In this document: piece by piece, positions 23,001 through 36,798 of the stretch
Numbering within the stretch: position 1 is the stretch's first letter
How the letters are laid out: each line of letters starts with the position of its first letter
Assembly: GCF_051014445.1 (NCBI RefSeq)
Contig: NW_027488368.1
Coordinates: 20,062,001 to 20,126,000 of the forward strand
Length of the DNA: 64,000 bases
Source: Colletes latitarsis
Lineage: Eukaryota > Arthropoda > Insecta > Hymenoptera > Colletidae
Reading direction: 5' to 3'
Translations under genes and position numbers: made by a program
The notes under the pieces: generated by a model
Told to the model about the DNA's origin: nothing
The model's database searches: none
Seen by the model: the letters and a program-made list of their open reading frames with translations, nothing else

Positions 23001-26000
23001 ATGTTAGGTCTGGGTTACGTCTAGGATTTGCCCTCATCAGGCTCATACTTTCGCATGTTTCTCATACTTCATGGCTAGATCCTGGGCTGTTTCTGCATTG
23101 TATCACGTAGTAATGTGGTACCACGCTGAAACAGTCAATTAAACCTGGTTTCGATCAATATTTTAGAGGATAACGCATGTTAGGTCTAGGTTAGGTCTGG
23201 GATTTTCGGTCATGAGACTCATACTTTCGCATTCTTCACATACTTGTTGAACGGATCCTGGGTTTTTTCTGGTTTGGTTCATGTAGTAATGTGGTACCAC
23301 ACTGAAACATTCAATTAAACCTGGTCTTGATAAATATTTCAGAGGATAACGCATGTTAGGTTTGGCTTAGGTTTTGGATTTGCCCTCAGCAGGCTCATAC
23401 TTTCGCATATTTCTCATACTTCATGGCTAGATCCTGGGCTGTTTCTGGTTTGTATCACGTAGTAATGTGGTACCACGCTGAAACAGTCAATTAAACCTGG
23501 TTTCGATTAATATTTTAGAGGATAACGCAAGTTAGGTCTGGCATAGGTCTGGGATTCGCCCTCATCAGGCTCATACTTTCGCGTTTTTCACATACTTGTT
23601 GAACAGATCGTGGGTTTTTTCTGGTTTGCATCACGTAGTAGTGTGGTACCCCACTGAAACAGTCCATTAAACCTGGTTTGGATCAATTGTTTAGAGGATA
23701 ACGCATGTTAGGTCTAGGTTAGCCCTGAGATTTTCACTCATCAGACTCATACTTTCGCATTCTTCTCATACTTGTTGAACTGATCCTGGGTTTTTTCTGG
23801 TTTGGATCACGTAGTAATGTGGTACCACACTGAAACAGTCGATTAAACCTGGTTTCGATCAATATCTTAGAGGATAACGCAAGTTAAGTCTGGGATTGGT
23901 CTGGGATTTGACCTCATCAGACTCATACTTTCGCACACTTCACATACTCGTTGAACAGATCCTGGGTTATTTTCTGGTTTGGATCACATAGTAATGTGGT
24001 ACCACACTGAAACAGTCGATTAAACCTGGTTTCGATCAATATTTTAGAGAATAATTCATGTTAGGTCTAGGTTAGGTCTGGGATTTGCTCTCATCAGGCT
24101 CATTCTTTCGCATATTTCTCATACTTGATGGCTAAATCCTGGGCTGTTTCTGGATTGTATGACGTAGTAATGTGGTACCACGCTGAAACAGCGAATTAAA
24201 CCTGGTTTCGATCAATAATTTAGAGGATAACGCAAGTTAGGTCTGGCATAGGTCTGGGATTTGCCTTCATCAGGGTCACACTTTCGCAGTTTTAACATAC
24301 ATGTTGACCTGATCGACGGTTTTTTCTGCTTTGGATCACGTAGTAAAGTGGTACCACACTGAAACATTCAATTAAACCTGGTCTTGATAAATATTTTAGA
24401 GGATAACGCATGTTAGGTTTGGGTTAGGTCTAGGATTTGCCCTCATCAGGCTCATACTTTCGCATATTTCTCATACTTCATGGCTAGATCCTGGGCTGTT
24501 TCTGGATTGTATCACGTAGTAATGTGGTACCACGCTGAAACAGTCAATTAAACCTGGTTTCGATGAATATTTTTGAGGATAACGCAAGTTAGGTCTGGCA
24601 TAGGTCTGGGATTCGCCCTCATCAGGCTCATACTTTCGCGTTTTTCACATACTTGTTGAACAGATCCTGGGTTACTTTCTGGTTTGGAGCACATAGTAAT
24701 GTGGTACCTCACCGAAACAGTCGATTAAACCAGGTTTTGATCAATATTTTTGAGGATAACGCATGTTAGGTCTAGGTTAGGCCTGGGATTTTCACTCATC
24801 AGACTCATACTTTCGCATTCTTCACATACTTGTAGAACGGATCCTGGGTTTTTTCTGGTTAGGATCACGTAGTAATGTGGGACCACACTGAAACAGTCAA
24901 TTAAACCTGGTCTTGATAAATATTTTAGAGGATAACGCAAGTTAAGTCTGGGATTGGTCTGGGATTTGCCCTCATCATGCTCATACTTTCGCACACTTCA
25001 CATACTCGTTGACAAGATCCTGGGTTTTTTTCTGGCTTGGATCACGTAGTAATGTGGTTCCACACTGAAACAGTCGATTAAACTTGGCTTCGATCAATAT
25101 TTTAGAGGATAACGCAAGTTAGGTCTTGGATAGGTCTGGGATTTGCCCTCATCAGGCTCATACTTTCGCGTTTTTCACGTACTTGTTGAACGGATCCTGG
25201 GTTTTTTCTGGTTTGGGTCACGTAGTAATGTGGGACCACACTGAAACAGTCAATTAAACCTGGTTTCGACCAATATTTTAGAGAATAATTCATGTTAGGT
25301 CTAGGATAGGTCTGGGATTTTCTCTCATCAGGCTCATTCTTTCGCATATTTCTCATACTTGATGGCTAGATCCTGGGCTTTTTCTGGATTGGATCACGTA
25401 GTAATGAAGTACATCACTGAAACAGTCAATTAAACCTGGTTTCCATCAATATTTTAGAGGACAGCGCATGTTAGGTCTAGGTTAGGCCTGGGATTTGCCC
25501 TGATCAGGGTCATACTTTCGCAGTTTTAACATACATGTTGACCTGATCGAGGGTTTTTTCTGCTTTGGATCACGTAGTAAAGTGGTACCACACTGAAACA
25601 GTCCATTAAACCTGGTTTGGATCAATATTTTAGAGGATAACGCATGTTAGGTCTAGGTTAGGTCAGGGCTTTTCACTCATCAGACTCATACTTTCGCATT
25701 CTTTTCATACTTGTTGAACTGATCCTGGGTTTTTTCTGGTTTGGATCACGTAGTAATGTGGTACCACACTGAAACAGTCGATTAAACCTGGTTTCGATCA
25801 ATATCTTAGAGGATAACGCAAGTTAAGTCTGGGATTGGTCTGGGATTTGACCTCATCAGACTCATACTTTCGCACACTTCACATACTCGTTGAACAGATC
25901 CTGGGTTATTTTCTGGTTTGGATCACATAGTAATGTGGTACCACACTGAAACAGTCGATTAAACCAGGTTTCGATCAATATTTTTGAGGATAACGCATGT

Positions 26001-26865
26001 TAGGTCTAGGTTAGGCCTGGGATTTTCACTCATCAGACTCATACTTTCGCATTCTTCACATACTTGTTGAACGGATCCTGGGTTTTTTCTGGTTTGGATC
26101 ACGTAGTAATGTGGTACCACACTGAAACAGTCGATTAAACCTGGTTATGATCAATATCTTAGAGGACAACGCAAGTTAGGTCTGGGATAGGTCTGGGATT
26201 TGACCTCATCAGACTCATACTTTCGCACACTTCACATACTCGTTGAACAGATCCTGGGTTATTTTCTGGTTTGGATCACATAGTAATGTGGTACCACACT
26301 GAAACAGTCGATTAAACCTGGTTTCGATCAGTATTTTAGAGAATAATTCATGTTAGGTCTAGGTTAGGTCTGGGATTCGCTCTCATCAGGCGCGTTCTTT
26401 CGCATATTTCTCATACTTGATGGCTAGATCCTGGGCTTTTTCTGGATTGCATCACGTAGTAATGAAGTACAACACTGAAACAGTCAATTAAACCTGGTTT
26501 CCATCAATATCTTAGAGGACAACGCAAGTTAGGTCTGGGATAGGTCTGGGATTTGACCTCATCAGACTCATACTTTCGCACACTTCACATACTCGTTGAA
26601 CAGATCCTGGGTTATTTTCTGGTTTGGATCACATAGTAATGTGGTACCACACTGAAACAGTCGATTAAACCTGGTTTCGATCAATATTTTAGAGAATAAT
26701 TCATGTTAGGTCTAGGTTAGGTCTGGGATTTGCTCTCATCAGGCTCATTCTTTCGCATATCTCTCATACTTCATGGCTAGATCCTGGGCTGTTTCTGGAT
26801 TGCATCACGTAGTAATGTGGTACCACGCTGAAACAGTCAATTAAACCTGGTTTCGATCAATATCT
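20030..26865 (+). repeat. 6.87-kb higher-order duplication, copy A
   Basis: This segment of ~39 monomers repeats at about 26903-33737 with an offset of 6872-6873 bp and very few substitutions. Rare variants, such as GTGGCTCCACAC with TGGTCATGATAAA and CATCAGGCGCGTTC, occur once in each copy at matching positions. In an internal stretch near 21590-22100 copy A has one monomer more than copy B, and it has one fewer in the next interval, so total length is conserved. Boundaries are accurate to about one monomer. Confidence 0.9.
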
Positions 26866-26902
26866 TAGAGGACAACGCAAGTTAGGTCTGGGATAGGTCT
26901 GG

Positions 26903-29900
26903 GATTTTCACTCATCAGACTCATACTTTCGCATTCTTCACATACTTGTTGAACGGATCCTGGGTTTTTTCTGGTTTGGATCACGTAGTAATGTGGCTCC
27001 ACACTGAAACAATCAATTAAACCTGGTCATGATAAATATTTTAGAGGACAACGCATGTTAGGTCTGGGATAGGTATGGGATTTGCCCTCATCAGACTCAT
27101 ACTTTCGCACACTTCATATACTCGTTGAACAGATCCTGGGTTATTTTCTGGTTTGGATCACATAGTAATGTGGTACCACACTGAAACAGTCGATTAAACC
27201 AGGTTTCGATCAATATTTTTGAGGATAACGCATGTTAGGGCTAGGTTAAGCCTGGGATTTTCACTCATCAGACTCATACTTTCGCATTCTTCACATACTT
27301 GTTGAACGGATCCTGGGTTTTTTCTGGTTTGGATCACGTTGTAGAGTGGGACCACACTGAAACAATCAATTAAACCTGGTCTTGATAAATATTTTAGAGG
27401 ATAACGCATGTTAGGTTTGGGTTAGGTCTAGGATTTGCCCTCAGCAGGCTCATACTTTCGCATATCTCTCATACTTCATGGCTAGATCCTGGGCTGTTTC
27501 TGGATTGTATCACGTAGTAATGTGGTACCACGCTGAAACAGTCAATTAAACCTGGTTTCGATCAATATTTTAGAGGATAACGCAAGTTAGGTCTGGCATA
27601 GGTCTGGGATTCGCCCTCATCAGGCTCATACTTTCGCGTTTTTCACATACTTGTTGAACAGATCCTGGGTTTTTTCTGGTTTGTATCACGCAGTAGTGTG
27701 GTACCACACTGAAACAGTCCATTAAACCTGGTTTGGATGAATATTTTAGAGGATAACGCATGTAAGGTCTAGGTTAGCCCTGGGATTTTCACTCACCAGA
27801 CTCATACTTTCGCATTCTTCTCATACCTGTTGAACTGATCCTGGGTTTTTTCTGGTTTGTATCACGCAGTAGTGTGGTACCACACTGAAACAGTCCATTA
27901 AACCTGGTTTGGATGAATATTTTAGAGGATAACGCATGTAAGGTCTAGGTTAGCCCTGGGATTTTCACTCACCAGACTCATACTTTCGCATTCTTCCCAT
28001 ACTTGTTGAACGGATCCTGGGTTTTTTCTGGTTTGGAACACGTAGTAATGTGGTACCACACTGAAACATTCAATTAAACCTGGTCTTGATAAATATTTTA
28101 GAGAATAACGCATGTTAGGTCTGGGTTAGGTCTAGGATTTGCCCTCATCAGGCTCATACTTTCGCATATTTCTCGTACTTCATGGCTAGATCCTGGGCTA
28201 TTTCTGGATTGGATCACGTAGTAAAGTGGTACCACACTGAAACATTCAATGAAACCTGGTCTGGATAAAAATTCTAGAGGATAACGCATGTTAGGTCAAG
28301 GTTAGTTCTAAGATTTGCCCTCATCAGGCTCACAGTTTCGCGTTTTTCACATACTTCTCGAACAGATCCTGGGTTTTTTGTGGTTTGGATCACGTAGTAA
28401 TGTGGTACCACACTGAAACATTCAATTAAACCTGGTCTTGATAAATATTTTAGAGGATAACGCATGTTAGGTCTGGGATAGGTCTGGGATTAGCCCTCAT
28501 CAGACTCATACTTTCGCTTTCTTCACATACTTGTTGAACGGATCCTGGGCTTTTTCTGGATTGCATCACGTAGTAATGTAGTACCACACTGAAACAGTCG
28601 ATTAAACCTTGTTTCGATCAATATTTTTGAGGATAACGCATGTTAGGTCTGGGATAGGTCTGGGATTAGCCCTCATCAGACTCATACTTTCGCATTCTTC
28701 ACATACTTGTTGAACGGATCCTGGGTTTTTTTCTGGCTTGGATCACGTAGTAATGTGGTTCCACACTGAAACAGTCGATTAAACTTGGCTTCGATCAATA
28801 TTTTAGAGGATAACGCAAGTTAGGTCTGGGATAGGTCTGGGATTTGCCCTCATCAGGCTCATACTATCGCGTGTTTCACGTACTTGTTGAACGGATCCTG
28901 GGTTTTTTCTGGATTGGGTCACGTAGTAATGTGGGACCACACTGAAACAGTCAATTAAACCTCGTTTCGACCAATATTTTAGAGAATAATTCATGTTAGG
29001 TCTAGGTTAGGTCTGGGATTTGCTCTTATCAGGCTCATACAATCGCATTCTTCAAATACTTCTTGTACGGATCCTGGGTTTTTTCTGGTTTGGATCACGT
29101 AGTAATGTGGTACCACACTGAAACAGTCAATTAAACCTGGTTTCGACCAATATTTTAGAGAATAATTCATGTTAGGTCTAGGTTAGGTCTGGGATTTGCT
29201 CTCATCAGGCTCATACTTTCGCACACTTCACATACTTGTTGAACGGATCCTGGGTTTTTTCTGGTTTGGATCACGTTGTAGAGTGGGACCACACTGAAAC
29301 AATCAATTAACCCTCGTCTTGATAAATATTTCAGAGGATAACGCATGTTAGGTTTGGGTTAGGTCTAGGATTTGCCCTCAGCAGGCTCATACTTTCGCAT
29401 TCTTCTGATACTTGTTGAACTGATCCTGGGTTTTTTCTGGTTTGGATCACGTAGTAATGTAGTACCACACTGAAACAGTCAATGAAACCTGGTTTCCATC
29501 AATATTTTAGAGGACAACGCAAGTTAGGTCTAGGTAAGGCCTGAGATTTTCACTGATCAGACTCATACAATCGCATTCTTCAAATACTTCTTGTACGGAT
29601 CCTGGGTTTTTTCTGGTTTGGATCACGTAGTAATGTGGTACCACACTGAAACAGTCAATTAAACCTGGTTTCGACCAATATTTTAGAGAATAATTCATGT
29701 TAGGTCTAGGTTAGGTCTGGGATTTGCTCTCATCAGGCTCATACTTTCGCACACTTCACATACTTGTTGAACGGATCCTGGGTTTTTTCTGGTTTGGATC
29801 ACGTTGTAGAGTGGGACCACACTGAAACAATCAATTAACCCTCGTCTTGATAAATATTTTAGAGCATAACGCATGTTAGGTCTGGGTTACGTCTAGGATT

Positions 29901-32900
29901 TGCCCTCATCAGGCTCATACTTTCGCATGTTTCTCATACTTCATGGCTAGATCCTGGGCTGTTTCTGCATTGTATCACGTAGTAATGTGGTACCACGCTG
30001 AAACAGTCAATTAAACCTGGTTTCGATCAATATTTTAGAGGATAACGCATGTTAGGTCTAGGTTAGGTCTGGGATTTTCGGTCATGAGACTCATACTTTC
30101 GCATTCTTCACATACTTGTTGAACGGATCCTGGGTTTTTTCTGGTTTGGTTCATGTAGTAATGTGGTACCACACTGAAACATTCAATTAAACCTGGTCTT
30201 GATAAATATTTCAGAGGATAACGCATGTTAGGTTTGGCTTAGGTTTTGGATTTGCCCTCAGCAGGCTCATACTTTCGCATATTTCTCATACTTCATGGCT
30301 AGATCCTGGGCTGTTTCTGGTTTGTATCACGTAGTAATGTGGTACCACGCTGAAACAGTCAATTAAACCTGGTTTCGATTAATATTTTAGAGGATAACGC
30401 AAGTTAGGTCTGGCATAGGTCTGGGATTCGCCCTCATCAGGCTCATACTTTCGCGTTTTTCACATACTTGTTGAACAGATCGTGGGTTTTTTCTGGTTTG
30501 CATCACGTAGTAGTGTGGTACCCCACTGAAACAGTCCATTAAACCTGGTTTGGATCAATTGTTTAGAGGATAACGCATGTTAGGTCTAGGTTAGCCCTGA
30601 GATTTTCACTCATCAGACTCATACTTTCGCATTCTTCTCATACTTGTTGAACTGATCCTGGGTTTTTTCTGGTTTGGATCACGTAGTAATGTGGTACCAC
30701 ACTGAAACAGTCGATTAAACCTGGTTTCGATCAATATCTTAGAGGATAACGCAAGTTAAGTCTGGGATTGGTCTGGGATTTGACCTCATCAGACTCATAC
30801 TTTCGCACACTTCACATACTCGTTGAACAGATCCTGGGTTATTTTCTGGTTTGGATCACATAGTAATGTGGTACCACACTGAAACAGTCGATTAAACCTG
30901 GTTTCGATCAATATTTTAGAGAATAATTCATGTTAGGTCTAGGTTAGGTCTGGGATTTGCTCTCATCAGGCTCATTCTTTCGCATATTTCTCATACTTGA
31001 TGGCTAAATCCTGGGCTGTTTCTGGATTGTATGACGTAGTAATGTGGTACCACGCTGAAACAGCGAATTAAACCTGGTTTCGATCAATAATTTAGAGGAT
31101 AACGCAAGTTAGGTCTGGCATAGGTCTGGGATTTGCCTTCATCAGGGTCACACTTTCGCAGTTTTAACATACATGTTGACCTGATCGACGGTTTTTTCTG
31201 CTTTGGATCACGTAGTAAAGTGGTACCACACTGAAACATTCAATTAAACCTGGTCTTGATAAATATTTTAGAGGATAACGCATGTTAGGTTTGGGTTAGG
31301 TCTAGGATTTGCCCTCATCAGGCTCATACTTTCGCATATTTCTCATACTTCATGGCTAGATCCTGGGCTGTTTCTGGATTGTATCACGTAGTAATGTGGT
31401 ACCACGCTGAAACAGTCAATTAAACCTGGTTTCGATGAATATTTTTGAGGATAACGCAAGTTAGGTCTGGCATAGGTCTGGGATTCGCCCTCATCAGGCT
31501 CATACTTTCGCGTTTTTCACATACTTGTTGAACAGATCCTGGGTTACTTTCTGGTTTGGAGCACATAGTAATGTGGTACCTCACCGAAACAGTCGATTAA
31601 ACCAGGTTTTGATCAATATTTTTGAGGATAACGCATGTTAGGTCTAGGTTAGGCCTGGGATTTTCACTCATCAGACTCATACTTTCGCATTCTTCACATA
31701 CTTGTAGAACGGATCCTGGGTTTTTTCTGGTTAGGATCACGTAGTAATGTGGGACCACACTGAAACAGTCAATTAAACCTGGTCTTGATAAATATTTTAG
31801 AGGATAACGCAAGTTAAGTCTGGGATTGGTCTGGGATTTGCCCTCATCATGCTCATACTTTCGCACACTTCACATACTCGTTGACAAGATCCTGGGTTTT
31901 TTTCTGGCTTGGATCACGTAGTAATGTGGTTCCACACTGAAACAGTCGATTAAACTTGGCTTCGATCAATATTTTAGAGGATAACGCAAGTTAGGTCTTG
32001 GATAGGTCTGGGATTTGCCCTCATCAGGCTCATACTTTCGCGTTTTTCACGTACTTGTTGAACGGATCCTGGGTTTTTTCTGGTTTGGGTCACGTAGTAA
32101 TGTGGGACCACACTGAAACAGTCAATTAAACCTGGTTTCGACCAATATTTTAGAGAATAATTCATGTTAGGTCTAGGATAGGTCTGGGATTTTCTCTCAT
32201 CAGGCTCATTCTTTCGCATATTTCTCATACTTGATGGCTAGATCCTGGGCTTTTTCTGGATTGGATCACGTAGTAATGAAGTACATCACTGAAACAGTCA
32301 ATTAAACCTGGTTTCCATCAATATTTTAGAGGACAGCGCATGTTAGGTCTAGGTTAGGCCTGGGATTTGCCCTGATCAGGGTCATACTTTCGCAGTTTTA
32401 ACATACATGTTGACCTGATCGAGGGTTTTTTCTGCTTTGGATCACGTAGTAAAGTGGTACCACACTGAAACAGTCCATTAAACCTGGTTTGGATCAATAT
32501 TTTAGAGGATAACGCATGTTAGGTCTAGGTTAGGTCAGGGCTTTTCACTCATCAGACTCATACTTTCGCATTCTTTTCATACTTGTTGAACTGATCCTGG
32601 GTTTTTTCTGGTTTGGATCACGTAGTAATGTGGTACCACACTGAAACAGTCGATTAAACCTGGTTTCGATCAATATCTTAGAGGATAACGCAAGTTAAGT
32701 CTGGGATTGGTCTGGGATTTGACCTCATCAGACTCATACTTTCGCACACTTCACATACTCGTTGAACAGATCCTGGGTTATTTTCTGGTTTGGATCACAT
32801 AGTAATGTGGTACCACACTGAAACAGTCGATTAAACCAGGTTTCGATCAATATTTTTGAGGATAACGCATGTTAGGTCTAGGTTAGGCCTGGGATTTTCA

Positions 32901-33737
32901 CTCATCAGACTCATACTTTCGCATTCTTCACATACTTGTTGAACGGATCCTGGGTTTTTTCTGGTTTGGATCACGTAGTAATGTGGTACCACACTGAAAC
33001 AGTCGATTAAACCTGGTTATGATCAATATCTTAGAGGACAACGCAAGTTAGGTCTGGGATAGGTCTGGGATTTGACCTCATCAGACTCATACTTTCGCAC
33101 ACTTCACATACTCGTTGAACAGATCCTGGGTTATTTTCTGGTTTGGATCACATAGTAATGTGGTACCACACTGAAACAGTCGATTAAACCTGGTTTCGAT
33201 CAGTATTTTAGAGAATAATTCATGTTAGGTCTAGGTTAGGTCTGGGATTCGCTCTCATCAGGCGCGTTCTTTCGCATATTTCTCATACTTGATGGCTAGA
33301 TCCTGGGCTTTTTCTGGATTGCATCACGTAGTAATGAAGTACAACACTGAAACAGTCAATTAAACCTGGTTTCCATCAATATCTTAGAGGACAACGCAAG
33401 TTAGGTCTGGGATAGGTCTGGGATTTGACCTCATCAGACTCATACTTTCGCACACTTCACATACTCGTTGAACAGATCCTGGGTTATTTTCTGGTTTGGA
33501 TCACATAGTAATGTCGTACCACACTGAAACAGTCGATTAAACCTGGTTTCGATCAATATTTTAGAGAATAATTCATGTTAGGTCTAGGTTAGGTCTGGGA
33601 TTTGCTCTCATCAGGCTCATTCTTTCGCATATCTCTCATACTTCATGGCTAGATCCTGGGCTGTTTCTGGATTGCATCACGTAGTAATGTGGTACCACGC
33701 TGAAACAGTCAATTAAACCTGGTTTCGATCAATATTT
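26903..33737 (+). repeat. 6.87-kb higher-order duplication, copy B
   Basis: This is the partner of 20030-26865. Identity ends near 33737, where copy A reads TATCTTAGAGGACAACGC and copy B reads TATTTTAGAGGATAACGC. The high identity implies a recent unequal exchange, or an assembly duplication. Confidence 0.9.
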
Positions 33738-36399
33738 TAGAGGATAACGCAAGTTAGGTCTGGCATAGGTCTGGGATTCGCCCTCATCAGGCTCATACTT
33801 TCGCGTTTTTCACATACTTGTTGAACAGATCCTGGGTTTTTTCTGGCTTGGATCACGTAGTAATGTGGTACCACACTGAAACAGTCGATTAAACCTGGTT
33901 TCGATCAATATTTTAGAGGATAACGCAAGTTAAGTCTGGGATTGGTCTGGGATTTGACCTCGTCAGAATCATACTTTCGCACACTTCACATACTCGTTGA
34001 ACAGATCCTGGGTTACTTTCTGGTTTGGAGAACATAGTAATGTGGTACCACACCGAAACAGTCGATTAAACCAGGTTTCGATCAATATTTTTGAGGATAA
34101 CGCATGTTAGGTCTAGGTTAGGCCTGGGATTTTCACTCATCAGACTCATACTTTCGCATTCTTCACATACTTGTAGAACGGATCCTGGGTTTTTTCTGGT
34201 TAGGATCACGTAGTAATGTGGGACCACACTGAAACAGTCAATTAAACCTGGTCTTGATAAATATTTTAGAGGATAACGCATGTTAGGTCTGGGTCAGGTC
34301 TAGAATTTGCCCTCATCATGCTCATACTTTCGCACACTTCACATACTCGTTGACAAGATCCTGGGTTTTTTTCTGGCTTGGATCACGTGGTAATGTGGTT
34401 CCACACTGAAACAGTCGATTAAACTTGGCTTCGATCAATATTTTAGAGGATAACGCAAGTTAGGTCTGGGATAGTTCTGGGATTTGCCCTCATCAGGCTC
34501 ATACTTTCGCGTTTTTCACGTACTTGTTGAACGGATCCTGGGTTTTTTCTGGTTTGGGTCACGTAGTAATGTGGGACCACACTGAAACAGTCAAGTAAAC
34601 CTGGTTTCGACCAATATTTTAGAGAATAAATCATGTTAGGTCTAGGTTAGGTCTGGGATTTGCTCTCATCAGGCTCATACTTTCGCACACTTCACATACT
34701 TGTTGAACGGATCCTGGGTTTTTTTCTGGTTTGGATCACGTAGTAATGTGGGACCACACTGAAACAGTCAATTAAACCTGGTCTTGATAAATATTTTAGA
34801 GGATAGCGCATGTTAGGTCTGGGTCAGGTCTAGAATTTGCCCTCATCATGCTCATACTTTCGCACACTTCACATACTCGTTGACAAGATCCTGGGTTTTT
34901 TTCTGGCTTGGATCACGTGGTAATGTGGCACCACACTGAAACAGTCGATTAAACCACGTTTCGATCAATATTTTTGAGGATAACGCATGTTAGGTCTAGG
35001 TTAGGCCTGGGATTTTCACTCATCAGACTCATACTTTCGCATTCTTCACATACTTGTTGAACGGATCCTGGGTTTCTTCTGGTTTGGATCACGTAGTAAT
35101 GTGGGACCACACTGAATCAGTCAATTAGACCTGGTTTCGACCAATATTTTAGAGAATAATTCACGTTAGGTCTAGGTTAGGTCTGGGATTTTCTCTCATC
35201 AGGCTCATACTTTCGCATATTTCTCATACTTGATGGCTATATCTTGGGCTTTTTCTGGATTGGATCACGTAGTAATGAAGTACAACACTGAAACAGTCAA
35301 TTAAACCTGGTTTCCATCAATATTTTAGAGGACAGCGCATGTTAGGTCTAGGTTAGGCCTGGGATTTGCCCTGATCAGGGTCATACTTTCGCAGTTTGAA
35401 CATACATGTTGACCTGATCGAGGGTTTTTTCTGCTTTGGATTACGTAGTAAAGTGATACCACACTGAAACAGTCCATTAAACCTGGTTTGGATCAATATT
35501 TTAGAGGATAACGCATGTTAGGTCTAGGTTAGGTCTGGGATTTTCGCTCATGAGACTCATACTTTCGCATTCTTCACATACTTGTTGAACGGATCCTGGG
35601 TTTTTTCTGGTTTGGTTCATGTAGTAATGTGGTACCACACTGAAACATTCAATTAAACCTGGTCTTGATAAATATTTCAGAGGATAACGCATGTTAGGTT
35701 TGGCATAGGTCTGGGATTCGCCCTCATCAGGCTCATACTTTCGCGTTTTTCACATACTTGTTGAACAGATCGTGGGTTTTTTCTGGTTTGTATCACGTAG
35801 TAGTGTGGTACCACACTGAAACAGTCGATTAAACCTGGTTTCGATCAATGTCTTAGAGGATAACGCAAGTTAAGTCTGGGATTGGTCTGGGATTTGACCT
35901 CAGCAGACTCATACTTTCGCACACTTCACATACTCGTTGAACAGATCCTGGGTTATTTTCTGGTTTGGATCACATAGTAATGTGGTACCACACTGAAACA
36001 GTCGATTAAACCTGGTTATGATCAATATTTTAGAGGATAACGCATAGTTAGGTTTGGGATAGGTCTGGGATTTGACCTCATCAGACTCATACTTTCGCGC
36101 ACTTCACATACTCGTTGAACAGATCCTGGGTTATTTTCTGGTTTGGATCACATAGTAATGTGGTACCACACTGAAACAGTCGATTAAACCTGGTTTCGAT
36201 CAATATTTTAGAGAATAATTCATGTTAGGTCTAGGTTAGGTCTGGGATTTGCTCACATCAGGTTCGTTCTTTCGCATATTTTTCATACTTGATGGCTAGA
36301 TCCTGGGCTTTTTCTGGATTGCATCACGTAGTAATGAAGTGCAACACTGAAACAGTCAATTAAACCTGGTTTCCATCAATATTTTAGAGGATAACGCAA

Positions 36400-36413
36400 G
36401 TTAGGTCTGGCAT
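36400..36413 (+). repeat. Left target-site duplication of copy 2 (GTTAGGTCTGGCAT)
   Basis: These 14 nt recur exactly at 42297-42310, after the poly(A). The two preceding A residues could extend it to 16 nt, but on the right side they cannot be told from the poly(A). The duplicated DNA is the first telomere-like unit of a satellite monomer. Confidence 0.95.
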
Positions 36414-36798
36414 TCCCTCAGGGGCTGCCAGCCTTTCAGCTGCAGTACGGGCTTAACGAACCCGGGGTACCCGAGTCATACACACACCGTAAGCCTCCTG
36501 TTGGTCGTCACAACGACCCATTCACAATTCCCTATTGGTTTTGTGAATGGTACGTGACGGCAGGAGGAACGGGGGTCTTGGCTTAACCGCCTGGGCCACG
36601 AGTATGGCGACTCTATAAAATCGCCCTCCAATCCTAAGCTATGGTGCGCGGCGATGGGATGCATGGTTGGGGGAGAAGGCCCAATCCCAAGCGACCACCT
36701 CCGGGGAACCTGCCGAACCCCCGGAGTATATAGGCTTACCCGGGTAAGGCGGCTCTGCCCGGGCGGACCTTTTCTTCCGACCTGCTCGTGGGAATATT
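36414..36798 (+). other. 5' UTR of R1-clade copy 2
   Basis: This 385-nt leader runs from the target duplication to the first ATG of ORF1. It contains two stem-loops (36504-36517 and 36518-36550), a TATAAAA at 36614-36620 and several upstream ATGs (around 36604, 36641 and 36654) that would not read into ORF1. R1-clade leaders often carry internal promoter or processing activity. Nothing here proves either. Confidence 0.8.
36518..36550 (+). other. Perfect 10-bp stem-loop in the 5' UTR
   Basis: CCATTCACAA (36518-36527) pairs perfectly with TTGTGAATGG (36541-36550) around a 13-nt loop. A smaller stem, GTCGT/ACGAC with loop CACA (36504-36517), lies directly upstream. Together they form two adjacent hairpins near the RNA 5' end. 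Confidence 0.7.

Larger units (their letters stand above)
19105..36413 (+). repeat. 176-bp satellite array, block 3
   Basis: About 98 monomers, all in one direction, with no other insert visible. The block contains the 6.87-kb tandem duplication described separately. The last ~540 bp before the retrotransposon resembles sequence just to its right (about 42990-43520). At the right edge the array is interrupted by copy 2 after GTTAGGTCTGGCAT. Confidence 0.97.

Noticed and set aside
36414..36480. Hepatitis-delta-like ribozyme at the element 5' end
   Set aside because: The leader begins TCCCTCAGGGG and has hairpins, but I could not fit the double-pseudoknot fold or its conserved catalytic region by eye, so it is not listed as a feature.
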